A stretch of 64,000 nucleotides of DNA from contig NC_003279.8 in assembly GCF_000002985.6 (NCBI RefSeq), positions 9,672,001 to 9,736,000 of the forward strand, read 5' to 3'. The notes below the pieces were generated by a model, which saw only the letters and a list, made by a program, of their open reading frames with translations, was not told the origin of the DNA and did no database searches. The translations under genes were made by a program, and so were the position numbers. Positions 10,912-21,781 of the stretch are shown in pieces (the first letter of the stretch is position 1; every line of letters starts with the position of its first letter). This DNA comes from Caenorhabditis elegans (lineage: Eukaryota > Nematoda > Chromadorea > Rhabditida > Rhabditidae).

Positions 10912-11960
10912 GTGAGACATTTCGAAACAGAACAAATTCATGAACAATTTTTAAATATAAATAATGTAACTATATCTACATTATTATTTAATATTTTTTA
11001 AATCAGTTAAAATAAGTTTGTATATTGCCTGTGAAGACCCACAACGAAAAAAAGATTTCGCAATATGGTCGTCGAGAACATTCGATTAAAAAAACTTGAA
11101 TGGAGAGAAAAATGAACACGGTATTTCTTTCAAAAAGATATTGGATTGAATGTGTGGTTCTGCAGTTTTTATACTCGATCCTGCTTTAGGCGACGTTGCC
11201 TTGCTCAGTCTAACTATAAGAAAGTGTTCATAGATTTGAGAGACGGAGAAACCTTAAGCTCCGCCTCATTCTCGTCAAAAATAGTGTGAGCAATGGGCGA
11301 AAAATTGATATGATTCACACTGATAAAAATCGAAAAAAAAACCAGGAAAAATTGTTTAGGCATTGATATAGAATTCTACAGAAGAAGTGAATTCTCGATA
11401 ATGAAGGATTAGAAATAAGAAAAGAATGTTTTTTGGCAAAACTCCAAAGTTTCAAAAACTTTGTCCAGTTGAAATATTGTCTCTAAATAGACCTGAAATG
11501 TGATTAAAAACGATATATTTTGTTAAAACATTCCAAAATTTTTCAGATTTTTCAAAACTTTCAGTTAAAATTTTGGTAGAATACCAAAATTCCAAATCCT
11601 TAACCTACTTCATCTGTAACATTTTTGGTGCTGGAATATACACTCGAAAAGTGATAATGAAATGGCATAGGCACAAAAAATAGTAAAAAAAGGGACAACA
11701 ATTGTACACAAAGATTTGGTGGAAAGAGGGTGAGACGAGGATTTGAGGCGACGACCCCCTCGTACCTATTAATTATATTTCAGGAGAACTAACGGAACGA
11801 GAGCGATCCTAAGTCAATGCTTGAGGGACGACAGCTTCTTCTCCTTTTTATATTTTACCCAAACTTTCCTGGCTTAAATTAAATCAAACTCGGGCAAGAC
11901 TTGGTTAAAGATCATTCTTTCCCTTATCTAATTTTTGGTGACATTTAAACCTCTCAATTT
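10912..11960. other. intergenic region right of the transposon
   Basis: AT-rich with scattered oligo-A. I see no splice-bounded coding stretch, RNA gene or clear repeat. The stretch at 11190-11290 is somewhat richer in GC but has stops in every frame. Confidence 0.5.
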
Positions 11961-12184
11961 TACCGTATTTCCTCTATTAGTATGGCACCGGCTACTTAAC
12001 TTTGAAACGTTATATCTCGATTCATTTCAAAGATATCAATATTTTATAAACTACGAAATAATAGAAAAAGAACTAAAAAATATATTGTTAGATGACAAAT
12101 TTTGAATAGTACAAACGATTACTGAGATAGTATAAGCTGTCAAAGTTGAACAATTGGGTGCAATACTAATGAGGAAAAACGGTA
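11961..12184. mobile_element. TA-flanked MITE-like element, about 220 bp
   Basis: The left end TA-CCGTATTTCCTCTATTAGTATGGCAC (from 11961) is mirrored at the right by the reverse complement of GTGCAATACTAATGAGGAAAAACGG-TA (to 12184). The arms stay recognisable, with indels, for about 55 bases (ACTTAACTTTGAAACG against TTCAACTTTGACAGC). The element is bounded by TA on both sides, as expected for Tc1/mariner-type non-autonomous copies. A related CGTATTTTCCCTATTAGTATTA motif recurs at 22007-22028, so this belongs to a dispersed family. Confidence 0.65.
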
Positions 12185-13553
12185 AGTTATTTTGTTGTTT
12201 TGTTGATATAGTTTTGCCAATATCAAGTCTTTTATATTTTTATAGTGGTTCCACAGGGAATACATTTAAAAAATCGATGAAAAATGAAAAAAGTAACAGT
12301 AAACCGTCACCTTACCAAAACATTGTTCACTTTATCAGTGCACACTGTCTTGGCGTTATTATTTGCCGTTCAATTAACTCTGAGTCATAGTTGACTATAA
12401 ATCGAAAATTAGTCTTGCAAATACTGCAAATTATTTCTGAAAAAAAAACTCGACTTTCCAACTAGCGATATGTTTGCAAATGCAAAAGATACTTAGAAAG
12501 AAACACTCGGATTATTTCAAACTTTTATTGTTTTATTTCAGAAATCTGTGCTTTATTTACAGTGTGTGATGAAACACTTCTAAATAACGTAGAGTAAAAA
12601 AAAACACTTCAAAGCGGTTTTAATGTTTTATCTGCAGACTATTTTAATTGTAACAATAATTGAGCTTTTTTGCGAATTTTTTCGTCCCAAAAAAAAAGAA
12701 AAAAAAAGGGTCCAGAAAAAACAAACAAACATGAGTTCAACTCTCCACCACGGGAAAATTTTTTGCGAATTTTTTCGTTCCAAAAAAAAGGAAAAAAAAT
12801 TCATCAATGAAAAGTAGGCAGTTCAGAAACCGAAAAGCTTAACATTTTTGCCACAATTGATCCCATGCTGATTGGACAACGGTTTTTTAAATCAGAACTT
12901 TTGCAGATCTCTCGATTTGATAGAAACATATTAATAGTTCTATCAAAAACAACGTCCTTATTAAAATTTTTTTAAATATTTAAATACAGTTGTCTTAACT
13001 TTCAATTGGGTATTTGTTTACTTTGATTCCGAAGTGTCCATTGCATCATCTTTAAAAAAAAAAATTATATCTCCTCTTAAGGTGACACCACTGTTAGATC
13101 TCTTGGAGAACTCTGATCAGCTCCAAATATGACCTCATATTATTAGGTTGGCATAGTTGTTTATCGAGTTATCTAACAAATGTTTTTGACACAGTATCTA
13201 GATTGTCTGATATTTACGTGTAAGCTCGTGGTCAATATCACATTCTAGTTCATTTCGAACACATCATCATTTTCTGTGCTTCTCTATTTCTCTCCAAATC
13301 CGCTGATATTTTCATTCATCCCCATCAGATTGTCATAAGATTGTCCTCGCGCTCTTTTCCGATCGACCAAGTGCTTGAACCCAAAGATCGTGCGAATAGT
13401 GTAAAAGTTGAAGAGACATAGGCATTTGCCGAGTTTACACACAGTCGAGCAGGCGGTGGTCGTTGGAGAGAAGCTTTCTCGCGGGATACCCTCATTCTAA
13501 TATCCTCTCGTTCGTTTCATTTTGATTATTGGTTTTTTAATCATTTTCTAATA
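12185..13553. other. upstream region of ikb-1
   Basis: No gene seen. It contains a 44-bp imperfect direct repeat (12666-12709 and 12759-12802; core TTTTTTGCGAATTTTTTCG followed by A-rich tails). The region from about 13250 to 13553 is the probable promoter and 5' UTR of ikb-1. I cannot place the transcription start. Confidence 0.5.
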
Positions 13554-16500
13554 ATGTCTAAAGCTGATGAAAATGATGCTAATCTCACAGAAAATGGAGT
13601 TCACAAATCGAGATCAGACTCAGAGGTTTGTAGTAGTACTACTAGTACTGTAGTTAAAAAATATATTAGCTTCAATGAGGATTTTGACTGAATTATATGA
13701 ATCAATATATTCAATATAATAATCAATATAATTCCAAAATAACCAAATATCATAATAAAGAACTCTAAAAATTCCCAGTCAAAAATTTGGTAAATTTCCA
13801 AATTTGCCAACCATTTGGACTTTGTGAGAAATCTAAAGCAAAGTTACGTATCTGAACCTTTAAAATGGTTAAATACAAATATTTGAAACATAATTATAAA
13901 GTAAATATAAAATTGGTAGAAAAAAAACGTTTTTTTTTGGTACAATTACAAAATTGAGAATGGCGAAAACTGTGTGATCGCCAGTTTTTTGGTGGAAAAT
14001 ATCAAAAATTTTCAGAACAGATATATACTTATATTTGGTCATTTTAACTCTATAAAATTAGTTTTTAAAATTTTTACCCTGATGGCATATGAGCCAAATA
14101 AGAAAATAATCAAGCACTTTCTAGAAGCGAGCAATTATGAATATAAAAAAGTATATCAAATTATTGTCTAGATAAATTCCCATACATCATCAATTCATAA
14201 ATCCTCAAGTCAACATCGCCGGTTATTCATTGATGATATTTCAACTATTGAAGCATCTGCTGGTGATCGCGTCTGGGCAACATGTTCTGGTGCTGGTTAG
14301 TTTAAGTTACAGTCGGATGAAGAAAATCTTTCTTTTTAATACAGGAGACGCCACTGAACTCATCACAATTCACTTTCTAGGCGATCAATTTGAAGAGAGT
14401 GCAATTGATGTTGTTAGGAAACATTCGGTAAGGACCGTTTCGTAAAAGGGAAAACTGAAAAAATAATATAATTTCAATAAATGATAAAATTCGCATTGAA
14501 ATTGTACCCATTCTCCGTAATCTGTAACAAAATCTGTGTAAAAACTTATATAATTAATGATGTTTTACAGCTTGTAATGTTCACAGTCCCTTCTCTGAAA
14601 GTAGACTCAGAATTGGAAGTGGAGCTCAGATTTTCAACTTCAAATGATAATGTGACAACGATTTCTTTCAAATACTTGCCACGAAAAATCCAACGTTCGC
14701 ATACTCAGGAAATATCGCTTTTTGACAATTTACTTGAATTTGCCACCAACGGAGACACAATTTCATTACTTCAGCCTTTTGTAGCACAAATTTCAAAACA
14801 AGATATTGAAGGAAATACGTAAGATTTCAAGTTTTCCTCTCCTTTACAACATTCATAATTTATTCCAGAGTATTCCATGTGGCAGCGAAGAATGGGCAGA
14901 GCTTCTCATTAAAGCTTCTACTTTCAGTGATTCCACCCGATATTAAAAATGGTAAGATGTTTTGAGACGAAGCTATTTAAAGCACCTGTGATTGAATTGG
15001 CATAAAAACTTCAGTATTTATATCACCAAGACGCGAAATTTCGCATTTTTTCGCGCAGAAAATACGACACGACAATTTTTTGTAAATTTTCATAGTTTGT
15101 TTTGAAGGTTATATTTAACAAATTCTGCAAAGACAGAAGTTTGATATTACAGTAGTTTTCTTAAAGGTGCACACCTTTTCTCATTTAGCAAAAATTTGTC
15201 GTGTCGAGACCGGAGATCTTATTTTTGGCGCAATATTTTGCATATGGGTAATATTTTCAGAAGTGATAAATGTACAAAACACACATGGTCTTACTGCACT
15301 ACATGTAGCTATAAGGACTGGAGATCCCGATGCTGTTCATTATCTCATGAATCATGGAGCCAAAATTGACATATCAGATAATCATGGGAGCACAGTAAGT
15401 ATATAACAGACAAAATGTTCGCTTTGTGTAGATTATTCAATACTTCTCAGGCTCTACATTATCTTGGAGATGCATACAATGAATCAATTTTCAAAGAAAT
15501 ATTAGAACCATCTAGAGGTCAACGGTTTGATGTGAATCAGCTGAATTCGGAGGGATTTGCACCGATTCACGTGGCAGTAAGAAGGTTGAAGCTGTCGTTG
15601 ATTGAGATGCTCATTGAAGCGGGAGCATTGATTGATTTTTTGGATACTGAAAAGAAAAGAAATGCGTTGATGCACGCAATTGAAATGAATGATTTTGAGA
15701 CTATTCAGCTTTTGGTTGAGGTAACTGTACATAGAAAAACATTGTTTTAAATTTAATATTTTTTCAGAGAGGATCAGGAACAAATATAGAAGATGAATCT
15801 GGAGAGACTGCATTGAGCTTGGCTGTAAAAAACGTTAACTATCCAGTGATTGGCCTTCTTTTAGATAATGGAGCTGATCCGAATAGACAAAATTCTAAAG
15901 GAATATGCTTGGCAGATAGTGAAGATAGTGTTATTCAAAACATTATAAATGGAGATAGACCCGAACTACCCAAGAAAGAAGCTTTTGGTGTTCCTAATGA
16001 TTTAGCTATTTCTAGATCTCCCTTATTTGGGAGATCTCATCCAGATCAGGCTCCAGGTGAAGAGAGTGGGCGGCACAGAGTTGTGAAGAGATCTAGAGAA
16101 GAAATATTAAATGGTATGTTTTCTGAAAGATTTTTTGAAATTAGATCCGTTTTTGTAGACGCTCAAACTCTTCTCGCTGAAACTGACTCCATGGCTCCAC
16201 GTGTTTCGAGAATATCCACATCTGAATCTGAAGATGAGCAACAGCCGGGACCCTCAACATCGTCGGGAACACGAAGGCGTCGAAGTGAATGGGATCGGAA
16301 TCCGAAGCTTAGTGATTCGGTCTGCAATTTAGATTATTTGACCCGAATTCGCGTTGCAAAAATATTTGATGATCAGTGCAAATGGCAAAGATTGGCACAA
16401 CAACTCAATTGTGATCACATGGTGGAACTTATTTCTATTTGCTCATCGGGAGACGATTCAAGCCCGACTATGATTCTTTTGGACCAATTTGAACAACTTG

Positions 16501-16592
16501 AAGACTCATCAATTTCCCGATTGCGCGATGCTATGAATCAAATGGCAGAAGATGATGCAGTTAAATTAATTGATTCCCGTTATGTTTACTGA
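13554..16592 (+). CDS. ikb-1: IkB/NF-kB-related protein: IPT + ankyrin repeats + death domain
   Basis: IkB proteins hold Rel factors in check through ankyrin repeats. Exons: 13554-13625, 14172-14295, 14345-14427, 14571-14818, 14869-14951, 15261-15394, 15451-15720, 15768-16592 (612 aa). The last exon may contain a 45-nt intron (16114-16158), giving 597 aa. Residues about 42-145 look like a Rel-type IPT domain: an IDDISTIEASAGDRVW start, then VMFTVPSLKV and FKYLPRK, matching the IVFKTP and FxYYP positions of NF-kB. Ankyrin repeats follow at about 176-385 (TALHVAIRTGD, PIHVAVRRLK, TALSLAVKN). A Ser/acidic linker leads to a C-terminal death-domain-like segment (about 526-607, CKWQRLAQQLN). The order IPT-ankyrin-death is that of p105/p100 without the DNA-binding Rel half. 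An AATAAA lies at 16630. Gene identity is strong; the IPT and death-domain calls come from pattern matching by eye. Confidence 0.88.
15140..15240. repeat. dispersed repeat copy in ikb-1 intron 5
   Basis: The intron carries TACAGTAGTTTTCTTAAAGGTGCACACC followed by AAATTTGTCGTGTCGAGACCGG and TTTTTGGCGCAA. The same modules recur at 20276-20345, 37822-37984 and 48020-48250, and partly at 36838-36945 and 37200-37280. It is a short, non-coding, dispersed family. Confidence 0.7.
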
Positions 16593-17195
16593 ATATCGCA
16601 GAATTGTTTTTATTTATTTTGTTTTCAGTAATAAAACTTTACCATGCATCCTGTATTAATTTACAAAATGCAATTTATATCGAAAAACTGGACTAAGTTG
16701 CTTTTTCCTAAAATATGAACACGACTTTTTTGAAAATTCACCGGTTTAATGAAATTCATACAGGTTCAGTACAAATACATACATTAATCACTGAAATTAC
16801 ATAAGAGCAAACAATTGAGCAAAGTTCCCCTTCCTACAATGAAAAAGATGAGATAAACTGCGCCGCAGTTGCGTTGGGTGCGCCGCATACTTGCACGTGT
16901 CCCGCCCCATGTGGGTCTCGCCACGAAATTGTCACCGTAGCCTATGGCTGTCTTACTCATTTTGCGATTTTTTTCCCAAATTTTCTTCTTTTTCAGCAAA
17001 TTTTTGATATTTTTCGGTTGTTTCTGTGATAAAAACGATATAAGAAAAATTCAGAACCAGTTTGTCTATCGATTAATACTAAAATCATAAGTTTTTGCTC
17101 AAAATATATCGTTTTAGCTGGTGAAGTCAATTTTTTCGGTGTTTCTTCACTTCTCAATGTACGCGTTATAATTTTGATTTATTATTTAATTTTCA
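16593..17195. other. ikb-1 3' end and rpl-14 promoter region
   Basis: Contains the ikb-1 poly(A) hexamer AATAAA at 16630. A GC-richer block at about 16860-16935 (GTGCGCCGCA, CATGTGGGTCTCGCCACGA) resembles the GTCTCGCCACG module of the dispersed family seen near 41250 and 58410. The rpl-14 promoter should lie in the last 250 bases. A TTTTCAG at 17190-17196 is the likely SL1 trans-splice acceptor, five bases before the ATG. Confidence 0.6.
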
Positions 17196-17201
17196 GTAAA
17201 C

Positions 17202-18046
17202 ATGGTCTTCAACCGTGTCGTTCAAATTGGGCGCGTCGTCTTCATCGCCTCCGGCAAAGACCAAGGCAAGCTTGCTGCCATCGTCAACGTTATCGACGGA
17301 AACAGAGTAAGTCATTTATTAATTAAGAAAAAAAAATGTATAGCAGATTTATTGAATTTTACTTAAACTTTTTAAAACGTTTAGATTATCAATGCGATCA
17401 GAAATGTTTGTAAAATGCAAAAATCGGAAAGCATAGCTCTGAATCATTAAATAGTGAAATCATCACTGAAATATGCTCGTTAAAGTGATTTACTGAACAA
17501 TTAGTAATTAGATTGTTAATTTATGATTAATCACAACTTCCCTTTTGAAATTGTTTCGAATATAATCGATATAAATTTAGCTGAGCGTTTGTTTTAAGCA
17601 AACACGTAGCCCCAAGAAAACATAAATACAGGCTTCTAATTGTTATTTTCAGGTTCAAATCGATGGACCATCCTCCGATGTCACTCGCACCGTCAGAAAC
17701 TTGAAGGATCTTCAGCTCACCAAGTTCGTCCTCAAGCTCCGTGTTGGACAACGCACCAAGGGAGTTAAGGCAGCTTTCGATGCCGCCAAGGTCACCGAGA
17801 ACTTCCAGAAGACTCAATGGGCCAAGAAGATCGCTCAAAGAGCTATCGTAAGTCACTATTTCCGATATTTTTAAAGTTAGCTTGGTTTTTGTATTAAAAT
17901 TAGCATTTTCGGCTCACTTTAACCATTTTTACTTGCAGAGAGCCAAGCTCACCGACTTCGAGAGATACAAGCTCATGAAGGCCAAGCAGATGAGAAACAG
18001 AATCGTCCGAGTGGAGCTCGCCAAACTGAAGAAGGCCCAAAAGTAA
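17202..18046 (+). CDS. rpl-14: ribosomal protein eL14
   Basis: A structural protein of the large cytosolic ribosomal subunit. Exons 17202-17306, 17653-17847 and 17939-18046 give 135 residues in phase. The N terminus [19 protein letters not shown] and the [13 protein letters not shown] that follows are typical of eL14, an SH3-like KOW fold. The basic C-terminal helix ([22 protein letters not shown]) is complete. Codon use is strongly biased to C-ending optimal codons (CTC, GTC, ATC, AAG), as expected for a ribosomal protein gene and unlike its neighbours. The ATG sits five bases after a TTTTCAG trans-splice acceptor. The 346-nt first intron is long for such a gene and might hold regulatory or RNA sequence, but I could not identify a snoRNA box pair in it. 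Confidence 0.96.
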
Positions 18047-18129
18047 AACGTTGTTTTGTTTTTAATGAAATGTTGTTTAAAAAATTGTTCGAAATTTATA
18101 GCTTGGCGAGTTTATTACTAAAATTGACT

Positions 18130-18557
18130 TCAACAAAACATAATAAGCAATGTGATGAAAAGTGCGATAGAAGTGAAAAGCGGAGTGGTTGATCCGTGGT
18201 TTGAGAAGTTTCCAGAGCTGCAACAGATTTCTTCCTCTTTTCCTTGAGTGTCGGTTCTGGTGAAGCAGTCATTTCCGTGGTCCTTGCATTCACCAGCATG
18301 CTCGCATCGGCCCGAAATGAACGGAAGATTAGTTCCTACGCTGCTTCCGGTGACCTTCACACAATATTCTGCTTTCGAATGGCATCTTGGCTGAAGCAAT
18401 GCAAAATCTTATCAATACAAATAGCAGTTGAACTCACGTTTCGCTCAGCCTTCGGAATCGGTTGTCCTTGTGGGACTCTGTAGTGAGTACACTGAATGAT
18501 AGCCATAGAAACGGGCACCAGTAATAAAAGAATGACAGGTGGGTGTAGAAACCGCAT
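18130..18557 (-). CDS. small secreted or GPI-anchored Ly6/uPAR-like protein
   Basis: Exons 18557-18438 and 18390-18130, separated by a 47-nt intron, encode 126 residues. Residues 1-19 are a signal peptide (FLHPPVILLLLVPVSMA). The mature part has about ten cysteines in an LU-like layout, ending with CCSSGNFSNHG, which matches the CCxxxxCN-type end of Ly6 domains although the last Cys is missing. The C terminus is a hydrophobic helix (FTSIALFITLLIMFC) that would serve as a GPI-attachment signal or a membrane anchor. The ATG is immediately preceded by TTTTCAG, so the leader would be joined with no 5' UTR. It converges on rpl-14, with only 83 bp between stop codons. The partner and role are unknown. 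Confidence 0.75.
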
Positions 18558-20700
18558 CTGAAAATAGTTAAAATGTAAGAATCAGAAGTTCGAAGTGTCA
18601 TAGAGATCAGCTGAAGTCAAATAAAATGTGAAAATATAAAATAAACTGAATCAATGCGAACCCTATGGACATCATCAGGATTGAGAGACAAGAAACTTGG
18701 AACAAAACGGAACGAAAAAAGGAGAGCAAAGACTTAACGGAAACGAGTAGCGAGGGATCAAAATTTGTCCATTTTTGAAGGACGGATGAGTGTTAACTCT
18801 TTTCTTCGTATGCTTTTATGCTTTTCCCCTTTTCTGAGCCGCTTTTTTCATTGAAATTCGTCAAAACGCTTCGTAACTGGTGGCAGTGAAAGATTGCAGT
18901 TTTCCGGACGAAGAAGGACTCTTTTCTCCGTCATTTTCCTTCGTCCGTCTTCTATTTTCTCTATATTCTCTTCATAACTTTTATTATTATTCAGGTGAGA
19001 AGCACCTCTAGGTTCTATTCTGAATAACGGACAGATGCAGCAGAGTCCCCACTTATTTCACACATTCTTTTTTCTGTTTCTAGTTTTTCCACTAAAATTC
19101 AAAGTCACATGGGGGCAGATACAACATGTTTCAAAATTGTTTCCTCCTGTTTCCGGCCATTTTGAGTGCTATGAAGGGTTCAAATTAAGGTCGAATTAAA
19201 TTTTTTCGGTTATAATTCACACAAATAGATGCATGAATTACAAAAAAAAACAAAAAAAATTATAGGAAAATATAGATGATTTAAAAAACAAAAGGAAACC
19301 AAGATCGAGCTGAAAAAACGAATTTTCGAAAATGTTCTCCAATTATTACCGTATGCAATTTTGTTCGTGGTGAGACCTCACGAATGCATCAAATCATGTG
19401 CCTTGCCAAACATAAGTTACTGTAGATAATCTTACTGTAGAATAAATAGTTTGAAACATTCTTAACAGAAACAGATTTTTTAAAGCCTAAAAAAACTTTC
19501 GAAACAGAATTTATTTTAAAATACGATTCTAAATAAAAGTGGAACATCAGACAAGTGAGAGAAAGTGGGTCTGAAGCAGAAAAGAGTTGGAAAAAAGAAA
19601 ATGTCACTTAGCATAAATCAAAATTCAGATGACCTCCACTCCTTCTTCTTCATCAGCATACACGTTTAACCTAAAACTTCTGAAGATCCGAGAGCTCGTT
19701 TCCGTTTCCCAAAACTCGCTGTTCCATTTATAATTCGATAATTGTCGACCAAAAGGATAGGCGGCCGACAACGACAAACTGCCCGGAAACTGAGAATTTC
19801 GGAAAAAGGACAAAACAGAGTCAATATGTACTCGGCAATGCATTGTAAACTAGGATTCTCTAGGATTCTCTGCAATAGGGATTCTCTGCAAGACATGACG
19901 TGGCAAAAGCAACAAAAATTCTGACACTGTTTTTGGTATTCGTCAGTTATTCCTGAGTACATTCAACAGAAAAAAAAAGAAATTCCGTCATCATGAACAA
20001 TTTTTCTAACATTTATTGTTATTTTTCACTTGAGTGAATTCGATATTCTTGCGACTCAAATTGTGTTCTCAAAGGTCGTACATTGTGAACTTCGATCCAT
20101 TCAACCAGTAATCGAAACACAATTATCCATTTAAATACTGCCATTCCTATTGAAAATACAATTCCAATTGAAGTGTGAATTCTCAGATTGATCAGAAATT
20201 ATAAAACCTGTGCTCTTGAAATCGGCGTTGATTACGTTTCCGGTTTTCACTTACTTATTATCATTAAAAAATACGGTAGCCGGTCTCGACACGATAAATT
20301 TTTGTTAACATGTGTGCGCCTTTAAAGATTACTGTAATTTAAAACGTCTCTTATTGCGGAATTTTCTTTCATCGACTTTTCATCTCTTTTCTCCGGATTT
20401 CAATTTATTTCAGGGAAAAGAAATAGTAGATTTCACTATCAATGGCCATTCAAAGTTCTGTTGCATTCCTGAATATATTTCAATTGACAAACTTTAATAA
20501 ATGCTTTCAAAAATTGTTCAACATGCTTTTTATTTAAATCTCTCTTGCTGAAATAATAACAGAGCTGAAACACTTGATCTGTATACTGCGTACTATTAGA
20601 GGCAACCGGGCGCTTTACTTAAATATATTATTTAATTAAGTGAAGGCAAAACAGATTAGGCGAATAAATGATTTTATTGTGAATTTCAGATCATTTTCGT
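18558..20700. other. intergenic region, no gene seen
   Basis: About 2.1 kb. The part at 18600-19080 is promoter-proximal to the Ly6-like gene. Near 19845-19895 a GGATTCTCT motif repeats three times. A dispersed repeat copy lies at 20276-20345 (GGTCTCGACACGATAAATTTTTGTTAA, then GTGCGCCTTTAAAGATTACTGTA), and a partial copy may be present at 19345-19440. Frames of 60-98 codons here lack splice context and have AT-driven composition. I do not call a gene. Confidence 0.5.
20276..20345. repeat. dispersed repeat copy
   Basis: Shares GGTCTCGACACGA, a TTTTTGTT linker and GTGCGCCTTTAAA plus TACTGTA with copies at 37822-37984, 48020-48250 and 15140-15240. Confidence 0.7.
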
Positions 20701-21781
20701 CTATTTCTTCTTCTTATCTGCACCGAACACATCTCCACCAACAGCTGCCAATGTCTGGTAGTTTGGATCCATGGTTGCTGCCTTTTGACCCTAAAAACAA
20801 TAAATAACAAAATATTGCACCGAGATTAGAAATATACCTTGTTATTCGGCTGAATTGGCTTCTTATCTCCACCTCCTCCTCCAGCTTTCTTATCAGCTCC
20901 GAATACATCTCCTCCAACTGCAGCCAGTGTCTGATAATTAGGATCCATCGTAGCAGCCTTCTTGTTTTTATCATTCGGTTGAATTGGTTTCTTGTCTCCT
21001 CCAGCAGCAACAGGAGCCGCAGCAGGGGCACCTACACCATCCTTCTTATCAAAAACATTGTTATTCAATCCTGCCAGTGTTTGATAATTCGGATCGTGAG
21101 TAGCTGCTTTTGCATTCTGATCAGCTGGAGCAGCTGGACCTCCACCACCTGCAGCTGGAGCAGCACCATCCTTCTTTCCAAATACGTTGTTATCCAATCC
21201 AGCCAATGTTTGATAGTTCGGGTCGTGGGTTGCTGCCATTCCGGGTTTTGCATTCGCTGGTGGAGCTGGTCCTCCTCCTCCGGCAGCTGGTGCTCCATCC
21301 TTCTTTTCGAAACAATCATTGCCAATTCCAGCAAGAGTTTATCTTGTTTCTAAATAACTAACCAGCCATTGGAGGTTTTGGTGCTACAGCAGCGGGGGCT
21401 CCAGCAGCAGGGGCTGCACCTTCCGCAGGAGCAGTTGGAGCTGCTGAACCAGCAGCTGATGGTGTTCTGGCTTCGGATCCTTCCTTTCCTTCTGGAGTTT
21501 TTGCACCATTTCCTTTGCTGCTCGAAGTTGATTCGCCTTCAACCGACTTCCCCTTTTTCTGAAAGTTGTAATATTTGAAAGTAAGGCGACTTGCTTAGTT
21601 GAGAAAAACAATCGCGTACACAACCTTTGTAGGTATGTGCCATGTTTGTGCTTCAGTACAATACTAGAACACTAATCAGTTCAAAACTCACTTTTCCTCC
21701 ACATCCAGGCAATACTTTTGCTGCAAGAGATCCGGCCGTTGCCAAGTTCAAAGCAATTCCAATGATATCTTGAACGTCCAT
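20701..21781 (-). CDS. DPNYQTL-repeat protein, nematode-type, function unknown
   Basis: Exons 21781-21692, 21558-21363, then most likely 21286-20838, and 20790-20701, giving 274 residues. The first exon encodes an amphipathic/hydrophobic N terminus (DVQDIIGIALNLATAGSLAA). A Ser/Lys then Ala/Pro-rich linker follows. The C-terminal half has four copies of an A-T-x-DPNYQTLA unit ending D/NxVFxxKK, separated by Gly/Pro/Ala-rich spacers. A fifth, broken unit lies at 21336-21290. After the second exon the direct frame stops (TAG at 21360-21358), so an intron must cover the broken unit. A phase-correct acceptor exists at 21287, and an alternative at 21266. The conserved Tyr in each unit could be a modification or binding site, but that is a guess. 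I do not recognise the family. Confidence 0.7.

Noticed and set aside
17307-17652. A box C/D snoRNA in rpl-14 intron 1
   Set aside because: Ribosomal protein introns often host snoRNAs, but I found no RTGATGA and CTGA pair with terminal stem in the right order.
19666-19962. 98-codon minus-strand frame with several cysteines
   Set aside because: No signal peptide or splice context; the region holds GGATTCTCT repeats that generate the apparent pattern.
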